Source: Herbaspirillum sp. alder98 (GTDB taxonomy: Bacteria > Pseudomonadota > Gammaproteobacteria > Burkholderiales > Burkholderiaceae_D). Taken from it: a stretch of 64,000 nucleotides of DNA. Both the position numbers and the translations under genes were made by a program. The notes beneath the pieces are model-generated. The model made no database searches and was not told the DNA's origin. It saw only the letters and a program-made list of their open reading frames with translations. Positions 30,243-38,792 of this stretch are shown one piece after another (positions within the stretch are counted from its first letter, which is position 1; every line of letters starts with the position of its first letter). Location: contig NZ_JAIUCY010000009.1 in the NCBI RefSeq assembly GCF_020179755.1, forward strand, positions 124,001 to 188,000, written 5' to 3'.

Positions 30243-31565
30243 TCAGATTGAAGCAACTTCAGCTGCAACCCCAATATCTGAATCAACGTATGTTAAAAAC
30301 TCTGTAACAATTAGATCGGCAAACCGCAAGTAGGTCTCTTTTACATCCTCTTTTACGGCAGAAAAAGTCTCATCATCGAATCGATTGGCATGTAGAGATG
30401 CTATCTCGAAATTTTGATGCGAAACTTGAGACAGAAAATCGTAAATCGATTCGTGGTAGTGGACACCAACCTTCGAAAGCTTTGCCTTCTCCACGACCGA
30501 CGCGGCAAAACTTACAGGCTTCCAAGCGCTATACGCACGTTCTTCAGCCAATTTTTCACCCATACCCTCAGCGACATAGTGCTGCGCAGCCGTCAGTCTA
30601 TGCTTTGCGATGTCTGAATGGGTAAAAACAGCTGCGGCGGCAAGATATTTGTAGTTTGTCTCCGGCTGAAGCCAATCGAAACAGAAATTCAAATGGATTT
30701 CGTAAAGAACTCGCAATAAAGCTAACGCCTGATACCAGAGATTATTTTGTACAAGTAAAGAGACTGCATCAAGCGTCTCCTTCACTCGAATTAACGCCGA
30801 AAAAAGCATGTGATGGTAGTGCATCTCAGTTTCATGCTTACTATGAAAACTCTTTAGTCGAGACATCACTACGGACAACTTCTCATCCAATTTCTTCATT
30901 ACATCTAAGGGAACGGACGGCAATGTCAGCCCAAATGATGATTCGAGGAGTTCTGGAAGAGGGGGAGCGATGACCCTAGTCATCTCAATGTAATGCGCAC
31001 TAGAAGCTATTTTGGCTTTAGTTTCGAACGCAGAGAATGGCAACGGCTCATTGCCCGGTGCGAAAACTATGCAAGGAACCGCGTCGAATTTTAATCGACG
31101 ATATGCCAGGCACGTGACTACATCGTCAGGACAGAGAAATCGAACAAAGTCGCTCGGATTGACATTCCGATAAAGATGTAATGGCGGCCGAGCACCCAGG
31201 CGCAATTGCCGTATTCGACCAAGAATAATGTCCTCAGGAGGACGATCGCAAATGTACTCAAATCCACGAGCAGGGATGTAAAAGCCTTCCCTAACCAGCT
31301 CCATCGGCATCCTCGTGGCATACCCTGGAATCTTTCCCAAAAGGTATCGTTTATACAGGCTACCAAAGATCTCGTCGTTCTCCGCCATCCACTCAGGAAC
31401 ATGGATTTCGCTCGAGAGAACTGAAAAACTCTCACGCCTCCTAACAATGTTGCTGGCATTGAGTGGATGCGTTCTCAGCGATGTTTTTTTAGTCTTTATT
31501 GAACCATTAGCTCGGCGTTTAATGCGATGCTTAGATTTAGGCATATCGGGATCTAAATTATCCAA
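30243..31565 (-). CDS. DUF5677-like protein, third gene of candidate defence operon
   Basis: A 440-aa protein with a basic N-terminus. Residues about 95-170 (RQLRLGARPPLHLY ... DDVVTCLAYRRLKFDAVPCIVF) have the strand-helix pattern of ParB/sulfiredoxin-type folds; this is a weak inference. The C-terminal half is helical and resembles DUF5677 (LALLRVLYEIHLNF and YDFLSQVSHQN), a domain I associate with HEPN-like helical proteins. It begins 14 bp after the Dam-type gene, so the two are probably co-expressed. Start alternatives are 31565 and the Met at residue 8. Confidence 0.6.
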   Translation of the reverse strand: MDNLDPDMPKSKHRIKRRANGSIKTKKTSLRTHPLNASNIVRRRESFSVLSSEIHVPEWMAENDEIFGSLYKRYLLGKIPGYATRMPMELVREGFYIPARGFEYICDRPPEDIILGRIRQLRLGARPPLHLYRNVNPSDFVRFLCPDDVVTCLAYRRLKFDAVPCIVFAPGNEPLPFSAFETKAKIASSAHYIEMTRVIAPPLPELLESSFGLTLPSVPLDVMKKLDEKLSVVMSRLKSFHSKHETEMHYHHMLFSALIRVKETLDAVSLLVQNNLWYQALALLRVLYEIHLNFCFDWLQPETNYKYLAAAAVFTHSDIAKHRLTAAQHYVAEGMGEKLAEERAYSAWKPVSFAASVVEKAKLSKVGVHYHESIYDFLSQVSHQNFEIASLHANRFDDETFSAVKEDVKETYLRFADLIVTEFLTYVDSDIGVAAEVASI

Positions 31566-31579
31566 AGAACAGCAAACTT

Positions 31580-32455
31580 CTACGCTGCCTCGCCTAGACT
31601 CTCACTCACATCCGGCAACGTTGCCAAACGATCACTAAAGAACATTATCTCGGAGCCGATATACTGTTTTTGAGCACTATAATTTAATCCGTACGATAAC
31701 GCTTTTGCCATAGCGTACATCGACTGAATTTCAGCAACGTTGTCATAAGAAACAACCCAAGATCGAGAGAATCGTTTTCCCTGGAGCAGATGAGCAATTT
31801 CTGCATGATCCTTGTGCTCATAAAAGTTTCGATAAAGCCCTTGTCCCTTCATGTAATACGGTGGATCAAGATAAATCAGCGAGCGGAGTGGCAAAAAATC
31901 TTTGCAACGCTTCAGAAGTGACAGCGCGTCCTCGTGATACACAGAGATATGGTTCGAATGGGAAGCAATGCGTTGAATGCGCGCCATAAGAACATCTTTC
32001 TTGTAACGTGCATCGAGCTTATAGGCGCCGCTTTGGCATAGCCCACCAATCACCCCGCCTTTGAGTATCCCCGATCGGTTAGTTCGATTCATGAAGAGTG
32101 TGGCAAAACCGCGCTCTACTTGCGTAACGACAATTTCTCCGCGCATAACATTTCGCCAATAATGCCATTGCTCCATAGATACCGGTGTATCAGCGATAAG
32201 GCGCAAAAGATCTTCCGGAGCGTGAATTACAGAATGCCAAAAATCGTAGATGGCCGGATCTAAATCGTTTATATGCGCATGGCTACATACCCCGTGAAAA
32301 AGGAGCTCCAGTGCGACCCCGGCCCCACCAGCGTATGGCTCAAAGTAATGACCACCGGCTAATCCATTACTGACCATAAGTTGCCCTATGAAAGGAGCAA
32401 ATCGGGCTTTACCACCTGGGTATCGCAGAGGGGTATAAAGCTTTTTTGAAAACAT
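31580..32455 (-). CDS. Dam-type (D12 class) DNA adenine N6-methyltransferase
   Basis: A 291-aa methyltransferase. The order is that of the D12/Dam class: RYPGGKARFAPFI at 11-23, SAM-binding FEPYAGGAG at 38-46, a central target-recognition part and catalytic DPPY at 197-200. It starts 12 bp after the OLD-like gene and ends 14 bp before the DUF5677-like gene. The recognition site may be GATC-like but is not known. No restriction endonuclease of a standard type is next to it. Confidence 0.88.
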   Translation of the reverse strand: MFSKKLYTPLRYPGGKARFAPFIGQLMVSNGLAGGHYFEPYAGGAGVALELLFHGVCSHAHINDLDPAIYDFWHSVIHAPEDLLRLIADTPVSMEQWHYWRNVMRGEIVVTQVERGFATLFMNRTNRSGILKGGVIGGLCQSGAYKLDARYKKDVLMARIQRIASHSNHISVYHEDALSLLKRCKDFLPLRSLIYLDPPYYMKGQGLYRNFYEHKDHAEIAHLLQGKRFSRSWVVSYDNVAEIQSMYAMAKALSYGLNYSAQKQYIGSEIMFFSDRLATLPDVSESLGEAA

Positions 32456-32467
32456 AGATAAGGCGAT

Positions 32468-34252
32468 TTATTTATTTTTCCGCCTAGAGGCGGGAAGCTG
32501 CGGAAGGATAGGTAAATGGGGGCGCGCTGCGTGTACAGCCTCTTCAAGTTTTTTCAAAAATTCGTTAACACCATCTGAATTATCTGCAACCCACCCCTCA
32601 ATCAACTTCATTTCTTGAATTGCACTTAGTCGTTTATTGAACCAATTTTTGGCAATGTCACGATCTTTTTCTATCGGCAAGGAAGCAACGGTTTCACCCC
32701 GCTGCCGGTTCAAGATTTTCTTTTCGATATAAGAGGTATCAGCACCAACGCTGGCAAGCTTTCGGCGAGTCTCAGGGTACGCAGAACCTACAGTGCAAAG
32801 CTTTTCGCACATGGCTTTGATTATGACCTCCGGAGATTGCTTAGAAAGCTTGTTCGTATCCGCAGGTAAACGTACGACGTTCTTAGCGTTCCCTGCATTG
32901 ACTGTCGTGGTATCGGCATCCAAAACAATTACCACTGACTTGAAGTAATCGTCTGCCTTCAGCAACCCTACAAGATTCGAACAACCAACTTTGGCAGCAA
33001 CGATGCTGAGATTACATTCGGTCTTGGCCAAGATCTCTTTTCGTCGGCTTGTTGTGAGGATCGCATCGAGAAACAGCGCCGCTTCTTCATCTTCCACATA
33101 AACCTTAACCGTCGGTAGTACCGGACTTGGCTTCGGGGTCGTCAAAAGCATATGCATATCGTTATAGATAGCATCGAAATTGGAGGCGTCTAGCAGCTGA
33201 ATAGGCAAGCCTCCTTTCAAGTATACGATATTGTCAAGGGGACTACCCTTGATCTGCTCGTTATATATACCGGCGTGTGCATGCTCGAGCATTGTCAAAG
33301 AATGCGTGGTGGCAATGATTTGTATATCCAACTGACGCGCTTTGCTCTTCAACTCGGTTAAAAGTTCGATTTGAGCGTGAGGGTGAAAGCCAGCATCAAT
33401 TTCGTCAATAATGAGCAGCCCTCCTGGATAGTCCGATCCTAGAGTTCGCTTAAGCTTACTAAAAGAAGCGAGGGCCGTAGCGATTGCGCTGAGAGAATCC
33501 TGCCCCAGAGAAACATTGGTGCTGTCATAGCCTTGATATTCTGGGTAGACCGACCGTTTCTTTGTTCCTGCAACGCTTTGCGAGACAACGTTTGGCCCAT
33601 TACCAGATGAGCCAGTAGATATCACTTGATTGGTAAAATCTTCATACAGCTCATAGTCAATCGGGTCCATTTCAAAGGATCGACTCTCAAGAGACCCCGG
33701 CACGGCTTCGCCCATTGGCAGCACTCGGGTCATACCCAAATAAATCGTTGGGATGGGCACCTTTCCATCCGCTGGAATTGTGGTACCCGCGACCATCTGG
33801 GGCCCTTTAGGGTCATTGCGAGGGACAACACGCAAACGCTCCTCGGAGCCAGAGACATTACTTTTTTTGCTAAATGGTTTCCCATTGAGTTCATATCTCA
33901 GCAACGCATAGGGCTTTGCAGCATCGTCCTTAACGTAATCCCGAGCGTAGGATAGCTTTAGGATCTCTTCGGCGTTTGCATTCGGGAGCGTACCGAAGTA
34001 GCTGTGGTTCTTCACTCCTCGAGTTAACCCAGAGCCGCCAGCGATCAACGCCAAGATTGTGGATTTTCCAACGCCATTACGACCAGCAATTAACGTTAGT
34101 CGATCCGCTAAATCTATCTGAATGCCCCCTAATTTCCGAAACGGCGGCTGGTGAAATCCAATTGATCGAAGTTTGATAATGCCTTTGGACGATACTGCAA
34201 CCGCGGCATCAGTGCCCGCGGCAACCTTGCTCTTCTTCATTGTTGTACTCAT
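32468..34252 (-). CDS. OLD-family-like AAA ATPase with TOPRIM nuclease domain
   Basis: A 594-aa protein from the ATG at 34252 (MSTTMKKSK); the frame begins at a TTG at 34369. Walker A GRNGVGKS at 57-64, an ABC/SMC-like signature VSLGQDS at about 247-253, Walker B LLIIDEID at 279-286 and a switch His in ATTHS near 317 are visible. A TOPRIM-like part follows, with the acidic VKVYVEDEE at 382-390 and VIVLDADT at 441-448. This layout is that of OLD-family nucleases such as GajA and retron effectors. No helicase (GajB) or reverse transcriptase is adjacent. It is first in the three-gene operon. Confidence 0.8.
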   Translation of the reverse strand: MSTTMKKSKVAAGTDAAVAVSSKGIIKLRSIGFHQPPFRKLGGIQIDLADRLTLIAGRNGVGKSTILALIAGGSGLTRGVKNHSYFGTLPNANAEEILKLSYARDYVKDDAAKPYALLRYELNGKPFSKKSNVSGSEERLRVVPRNDPKGPQMVAGTTIPADGKVPIPTIYLGMTRVLPMGEAVPGSLESRSFEMDPIDYELYEDFTNQVISTGSSGNGPNVVSQSVAGTKKRSVYPEYQGYDSTNVSLGQDSLSAIATALASFSKLKRTLGSDYPGGLLIIDEIDAGFHPHAQIELLTELKSKARQLDIQIIATTHSLTMLEHAHAGIYNEQIKGSPLDNIVYLKGGLPIQLLDASNFDAIYNDMHMLLTTPKPSPVLPTVKVYVEDEEAALFLDAILTTSRRKEILAKTECNLSIVAAKVGCSNLVGLLKADDYFKSVVIVLDADTTTVNAGNAKNVVRLPADTNKLSKQSPEVIIKAMCEKLCTVGSAYPETRRKLASVGADTSYIEKKILNRQRGETVASLPIEKDRDIAKNWFNKRLSAIQEMKLIEGWVADNSDGVNEFLKKLEEAVHAARPHLPILPQLPASRRKNK

Positions 34253-34531
34253 TTGAAAGCTAATCTTACGCAGGATCTCCGCCCTGCCCCCCTTATTTAG
34301 CGCATGTACACATTTTAAAGTGTTTTTTCTGGCCTTGAATGTGCGAGGCTTAGGCGTATGGAATGCCAAGAAATTCGCGTAAATAGCAGCTTACATACTC
34401 GATGTGCTGCTTCTTCAAATATCGGACCATTTCTCTTGGTAAAACAAAGATGAATATAAAGATAAAGACAAGGTAAATAGGACGCAAATCGCCCAGAAGC
34501 CGCTCCCCGCATAGCCCCCAGAAAGGACACT

Positions 34532-34674
34532 CGAACAAAGCACCGAAAACTCCGAAACAAATACCGATTTGGACGATTCAAGTACCGAATTCGTAGAATC
34601 AAATACCGAAAAAACGAATCAAACACCGACAAAAACCGAACTCAATACCGAATAAAGCCGAATCAAATACCGAC
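34532..34674. repeat. Seven iterons next to the TrfA-like gene
   Basis: Repeats related to GAATCAAATACCGAA have ACCGA at 34542, 34563, 34584, 34605, 34625, 34647 and 34669, so the period is 20-22 bp (two helical turns). They lie in AT-rich DNA right after the rep stop. Iteron arrays are the binding sites of plasmid Rep proteins and mark a replication origin. Confidence 0.82.
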
Positions 34675-34680
34675 AGTTAT

Positions 34681-35580
34681 TCACAATCGATCCCAAACGG
34701 CCATTTCGATCCCGTCGCTATTTTTCTGAAATCTCAAATTACGAGCGACTCCAGCTTTCTCAAGTAGAGACAGTGCATTCCTCAACGACCGTTTAAATTT
34801 ATCCATCGGACTTGAATAGCGAAACCTAGCCCGTAACCACTCGACGCTACGCCTTTGCTCAGACTCTTTCGACGTGCAAATATAGGTGAGCAACGATTTC
34901 GCCAATGCCTGCTTAGCGCCGAAGCTAAGCCTGGTTGGCCAGTCAATCAACACATATTGATTGTTTGCATAGAGCCTTGCCCATCTAGGATCAATTTCGA
35001 ACGAAATATTGCCTCTGCAAATTTCCAAGCAATCGATCATATGAAGGGCTCCAGTTGCGGTCACGTCAGTTACATGACCGTTTGATGCTGCTATCCGGAT
35101 CGTAAATTTTGCATCAGCTAGAGCATCTAATGCGCCGTACAACCAACTATATTGCTTCCCGCCCTCTGTTTCTTTGAGTGCTTTCAATAGAGTAGCGGCG
35201 TGTGATTTGATCTTCTGCCTATTCGTAGAGCGCCGACCAAGGTGCATGAGTTGCATCCATAGGTCTCCATCTTTTTCGGATAACCTTTTCCCCCAATAAC
35301 GCAGGTCTACATTTTGGTTCGACACCAACCTTTCACCGTCCACACGTGCTTTCACACCAAGCGACGGTAACGCAATCAGATTTGATCTTGCCAAATGATT
35401 TGGAAGTGCCCGCTTGTCCCCGCCGGTAGAAATTTTATAAAACTCCGCTTGATCACTTTCGCGCACTGTAGAGGCACTTTTAAGCCGAATACGCTCTACA
35501 GTCTCCAAGGAAGTTCTGGTTGCAGCAGACTGCGGGCGAAAATTCTCGAGATCATTCGTCAGCATGTCGATCCTTGACAC
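34681..35580 (-). CDS. TrfA-like plasmid-type replication initiator
   Basis: A 299-aa protein resembling the TrfA family of iteron-binding initiators. Segments that fit are LPNHLARSNLIALPSLG, DLWMQLMHLGRR, ALLKAL and FEIDPRWARLYANNQYVLIDWPTRLSF, followed by a C-terminal winged-helix-like part. Its gene start overlaps the end of the AlpA-like gene by 29 bp. Iterons lie at its 3' end. Initiation of replication of the excised element is inferred. Confidence 0.78.
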   Translation of the reverse strand: MSRIDMLTNDLENFRPQSAATRTSLETVERIRLKSASTVRESDQAEFYKISTGGDKRALPNHLARSNLIALPSLGVKARVDGERLVSNQNVDLRYWGKRLSEKDGDLWMQLMHLGRRSTNRQKIKSHAATLLKALKETEGGKQYSWLYGALDALADAKFTIRIAASNGHVTDVTATGALHMIDCLEICRGNISFEIDPRWARLYANNQYVLIDWPTRLSFGAKQALAKSLLTYICTSKESEQRRSVEWLRARFRYSSPMDKFKRSLRNALSLLEKAGVARNLRFQKNSDGIEMAVWDRL

Positions 35581-35857
35581 GTCCGATGATCAATTTCTCT
35601 ATAGAAGATGTCTGTGCGATTTTTCGTGGCCGCCCCCTTTTTCGCGGTTCGACCACAATATCGATGCACGCCGGCTTGGTCACATATTGCTGAAGCCAGG
35701 AGTCAACATCCTCCGCACGCCAGAGCAAACGCTTGGTACCAGGTAGCCGGCAAATGGGAGGAAGCGACTGAGGATTACGAGTCGCGTCACTACGAATGCT
35801 AGCGACGGACTTATGCAGAAATGCAGCTAATTGTTCTACTGACAGAAGGTTTTGCAT
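35552..35857 (-). CDS. AlpA/excisionase-like HTH protein
   Basis: A 101-aa protein starting at 35857 (MQNLLSVEQLAAFLHKSVASIRSD), with GGAG nine bases upstream. The N-terminal MerR-like winged helix of the AlpA/HTH_17 type is clear (LPGTKRLLWRAEDVDSWL), and the C-terminus is basic (RKRGRPRK). Such proteins activate or act as excisionase in tRNA-integrated islands. It overlaps rep by 29 bp. Confidence 0.78.
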   Translation of the reverse strand: MQNLLSVEQLAAFLHKSVASIRSDATRNPQSLPPICRLPGTKRLLWRAEDVDSWLQQYVTKPACIDIVVEPRKRGRPRKIAQTSSIEKLIIGRVKDRHADE

Positions 35858-36498
35858 GGACGAATATCTCCGAGCCCATCCATGTGGATAGGATCGAATG
35901 AGTCCACGGAGTACGCACAACCTTTCTTTTGATCAGGACTTACGCCAGCAATTGGGGCCTGTCACGCAGCTCAAAGGTCATACGACGGGGTAGTCCCCCA
36001 TGTCGCCCCCGCTCTCCGAAGATAGACGCCCTTGGAATCCAGCCTCACTCTGACTGGTGGCACCTATCTCACGGCGATTGCCTTTCGGCATCCTTTCTAG
36101 CCCCCACCATTCCGTTTCAGGCGGGGGGTTACTGAACGACTCACATTCATCTCGGTTTTTAGTGCGGACTTGTCGACTGCAAATCGCAAGACCACGTGCT
36201 TTTATATCGAGGAAAAATGCTCTCAGCGCGATTGATTGCAATATTACACGATGGCAACGCAATCTTGTGCGCTACATCAAAAAGCAAACAAACTACGAGT
36301 GTGCCAATATTAGAAAGGAAACTAGACTTACGCCTGTGCGATGTTTAGCAATGCGGTGCAGGCGGGGAGCGAATCTTGTGATTTTTATGCGACTAGCGCG
36401 GCACAATCTTGGCACAGTCAGTGTGCCAAATGACGCAATTTAATGCTAAACAACGCATCGGATTGCGGAACGCAACCTATTGTATTTAAAGGGGAAAC
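35858..36498. other. Gene-free right end of the element
   Basis: About 640 bp with no convincing gene. It contains octamers of the putative arm type near 36300 and 36400-36429, next to the right att. Short frames here lack ribosome sites. Confidence 0.5.
36398..36429. promoter_or_regulatory. Candidate integrase arm sites, right end
   Basis: A CGGCACA variant at 36398-36405 and TTGGCACA at 36409-36416 are spaced 11 bp, as at the left end. TGTGCCAA at 36422-36429 makes a perfect 8-bp inverted repeat with the second one (5-bp spacer). Another TGTGCCAA is at 36300-36307. Confidence 0.5.
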
Positions 36499-36574
36499 TG
36501 GCGCGGCTGGCGGGGATCGAACCCACGACCCTTGGCTTCGGAGGCCAATACTCTATCCACTGAGCTACAGCCGC
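36499..36574 (-). tRNA. tRNA-Arg (anticodon CCG)
   Basis: A 76-nt cloverleaf with encoded CCA. The acceptor stem is GCGGCTG/CAGCCGC, the anticodon stem TTGGC/GCCAA with loop CTCCGAA (anticodon CCG, reading CGG), and the T arm GTGGG-TTCGATC-CCCGC. The 3' 48 nt are duplicated at 27494-27541. The gene is intact, so the element restored it on insertion. Confidence 0.97.
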
Positions 36575-36806
36575 GTTGAGGGGTAAAACCGAAGAGCGTG
36601 AAGGATACCGGGTTTCGGCAAGGCCGTCCATTGCATCAGGGTATTTTGCGTGTCAAAGGCCGGGCATTGTGCCTATAATCAGGCGCTGTCCGGCGAGAAA
36701 GCGCATTTTATAGCCCTGCCTGGTCATCCGTTCTGTCCTATGCCAGGCGATACAAAGGGAGTCGACGTTTTCCGCCCCAATTTCGAGGAACATTACGGAG
36801 GGACTA

Positions 36807-37382
36807 ATGAGCTCAGCTCAGCATGAACAGGAATCGGCAATCAAGACGCCGAAGCAGTTGATCGCCGCCGTCGTGGCGGGTTTTCTGGTACCCATCATCT
36901 GCATCGTTTTATTAGTGCAGTATGTGACCAACGGCCAGAAGACCGGCGCGGGGTCGGATGGGCAGACCGCCGACATGATCGCCACGCGCATCAAGCCGGT
37001 GGCCGACGAAGGCTTTACCTTCCGCGATGCCAATACCCCAAAGCAATTACAGACCGGCGAAGAAGTCTATAAAACCACCTGTGTGGCCTGCCATGGCGCC
37101 GGCGTTGCCGGTGCACCCAAGGTAGGCGATGAACCAGCCTGGAAGGCGCGCCTGGCCGAAGGCTACGACAAGCTGGTATCGCACGCCATCAACGGCTTGC
37201 GCGCCATGCCACCCAAGGGCGGCAATCCCGAACTGGATGACGTCGAGATCGAACGCACCGTGGTCTACATGGCCAACCAGTCCGGCGCCAAGTTCAAGGA
37301 ACCCGAAGTCAAGGCGCCCGCAGCAGCAACCGCTGCCGATGCTGCCGCTGCACCCGCCGGCGAAGCACCTGCCGCCAAGTAA
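36807..37382 (+). CDS. Membrane-anchored cytochrome c5-type protein
   Basis: A 191-aa monohaem c-type cytochrome. One N-terminal membrane helix (about 17-40) anchors a periplasmic domain with haem site C92-V-A-C-H96 and a likely Met ligand in GLRAMPPKGG. The C-terminus is Ala/Pro-rich. A perfect TATAAT at 36674-36679 upstream may belong to its promoter, though the -35 is weak. A strong terminator follows. Confidence 0.88.
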   Translation: MSSAQHEQESAIKTPKQLIAAVVAGFLVPIICIVLLVQYVTNGQKTGAGSDGQTADMIATRIKPVADEGFTFRDANTPKQLQTGEEVYKTTCVACHGAGVAGAPKVGDEPAWKARLAEGYDKLVSHAINGLRAMPPKGGNPELDDVEIERTVVYMANQSGAKFKEPEVKAPAAATAADAAAAPAGEAPAAK

Positions 37383-37410
37383 GGCAACCTTGCATCGTTA
37401 GCCGCCAATG

Positions 37411-37443
37411 ACAAAGCCCCGGTCTTTCGATCGGGGCTTTGTC
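37411..37443 (+). terminator. Terminator after the cytochrome gene (bidirectional)
   Basis: AAAGCCCCG at 37413-37421 pairs with CGGGGCTTT at 37432-37440. The A and T outer pairs suit both strands, between convergent genes. Confidence 0.8.
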
Positions 37444-37459
37444 GTTTGCAACCGGACGA

Positions 37460-38170
37460 TCAATAACGCTGCGGTGGCGGCGGATAGTTGCCTGGTTGCG
37501 GCATCGGCGGTTGCGCCTGCTGCTGGGGCTCGGCCACGTAGATTTCTACGCGGCGATTCTTGGCACGATTGGCTTCGGTGGTATTGGCCACCAACGGCTC
37601 GTGCGAACCACGACCTTCGATCACGAAACGATTGGCGGCAACGCCACGGGTCGAGAGATAGTCGCGGGTACGGGCCGCGCGCTCGGTCGACAGCGGGTTG
37701 TTGATGGCATCGCTGCCGGTGTTGTCGGTATGGCCGACGATGGTGACCGAAGTGGCCGGGTTCTCGACCAGGGTCGATGCAAAACGGTCGAGCACGGGGC
37801 GCAGGTTGGGCTTGATGTCGGCACGGCCGGTGTCGAATGAAATGTCGCTGGGGATTTCAAGCTTCAAGCGATTGTCGGCAGTCTGGGTGACCTGCACGCC
37901 GGTACCCTGGGTTGCCTGCTCCATCGCCTGCTTCTGGTTTTCCATGCGCTTGGACCAGATATTGCCGGCCACCGCACCAATGGCGCCGCCAATGGCCGCG
38001 CCACCCAATGCACGACCACCGCCGCCCGGGCCGGTCACCGCGCCCAGCAAGCCGCCGACACCGGCGCCGATACCGGCGCCAGTGGCCGTGCCGCGATCCG
38101 TTGCATCCATGTTCGCGCATCCCGAGATGGCCAATACGCCCGCCAGTGCTGCTATCGATAACTTGTTCAT
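37460..38170 (-). CDS. OmpA-family outer-membrane lipoprotein (YiaD-like)
   Basis: A 236-aa lipoprotein from ATG 38170 (MNKLSIAALAGVLAISGC), with AAGGAG six bases upstream and lipobox ISGC. A glycine-zipper segment (GAGIGAGVGGLLG ... AIGGAIGAVAG) precedes a C-terminal OmpA domain that binds peptidoglycan (TIVGHTDNTGSD, LSTERAARTRDYL, NRRVEIYV). The tail is Pro/Gln-rich. It is convergent with the cytochrome gene. Confidence 0.9.
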   Translation of the reverse strand: MNKLSIAALAGVLAISGCANMDATDRGTATGAGIGAGVGGLLGAVTGPGGGGRALGGAAIGGAIGAVAGNIWSKRMENQKQAMEQATQGTGVQVTQTADNRLKLEIPSDISFDTGRADIKPNLRPVLDRFASTLVENPATSVTIVGHTDNTGSDAINNPLSTERAARTRDYLSTRGVAANRFVIEGRGSHEPLVANTTEANRAKNRRVEIYVAEPQQQAQPPMPQPGNYPPPPQRY

Positions 38171-38285
38171 GTGAACTCCTTTAATGAATGCCTTCTCAAT
38201 TTTTTTATCCAGGCCTACGGCGCCGGTGGTGGTGAGATTGCAAACAATGTCGGACGTTCCGGCCATAATAATTTAGGCCACTAAC

Positions 38286-38316
38286 AAAAAAGGCACCTGG
38301 ATTCACCAGATGCCTT
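38286..38316 (-). terminator. Terminator after the yqjD-yqjE-like operon
   Basis: AAAGGCA-C-CTGG pairs with CCAG-A-TGCCTTT, one mismatch inside the stem, and the A run on the plus strand gives the U tract on the minus strand. Confidence 0.7.
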
Positions 38317-38355
38317 TCGATATGCCGAACAGAAACGGCGAATCCGTCCTGATAT

Positions 38356-38769
38356 TCAGTTGTGCTCTTCCGTGTGCTCGGGCGGCTGCTCGCGTCGACG
38401 CGACAGGTAATACGCCACGCCACCGACGGCGGCGATGACACCGCCGTACATCAATGGCTTGCGCAACCAGCGCCGCGACAACAACGACGCGCCCGTCATC
38501 AGCAGCGGCGTCATCGACTGCAGCGAACGCAGGCTGATACCGCTGGCCGACAACGCCTTGATTGATTGCATGGTCTTGCCACCGCCCACAAACGAAGTGG
38601 CAAAGTGCGCCACTCGGCTCAAGGCGCCCTTGGCAAGCGATTCGGGACTCAGGTTCTCACGCACCACTTCACGTGCTTCCATCACCCCCAACCGGTACAG
38701 AGCGCCTTGCGCCAATACCTTGCGCTTGCGCTCTTCGTGGGTCATGCCATCTTTGACAGGCGCTTGCAT
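38356..38769 (-). CDS. Small protein with C-terminal membrane segment, third gene of yqjD-like operon
   Basis: A 137-aa protein. The start at 38769 (MQAPVKDGMTHEER) has GGAGAA upstream; an ATG at 38793 overlapping the previous stop (TAATG) is also possible. The hydrophobic segment PLMYGGVIAAVGGVAYYL is near the C-terminus. It was not firmly recognised; its position matches yqjK-type genes in yqjDEK operons. Confidence 0.65.
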   Translation of the reverse strand: MQAPVKDGMTHEERKRKVLAQGALYRLGVMEAREVVRENLSPESLAKGALSRVAHFATSFVGGGKTMQSIKALSASGISLRSLQSMTPLLMTGASLLSRRWLRKPLMYGGVIAAVGGVAYYLSRRREQPPEHTEEHN

Positions 38770-38792
38770 GCGATTCTTCTCCGTGGGGACCA

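Larger units (their letters stand above)
27494..36546. mobile_element. Integrative element in tRNA-Arg(CCG) (9.0 kb)
   Basis: A 48-bp perfect direct repeat, equal to the 3' 48 nt of a tRNA-Arg gene including CCA, bounds the element at 27494-27541 and 36499-36546. A tyrosine integrase lies just inside the left repeat. The content is accessory: zinc-finger protein, membrane protein, OLD/Dam/DUF5677 operon, iterons, TrfA-like Rep and AlpA-like protein. The DNA is visibly more AT-rich than both flanks. No conjugation or capsid genes are seen, so any transfer would depend on a helper. Confidence 0.9.

Noticed and set aside
28972..34252. Retron interpretation of the OLD-like gene plus Dam
   Set aside because: No reverse transcriptase or clear msr-msd structure is present in the element.
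32468..34252. Gabija (GajA/GajB) system
   Set aside because: The OLD-like protein fits loosely but there is no UvrD-like helicase next to it.
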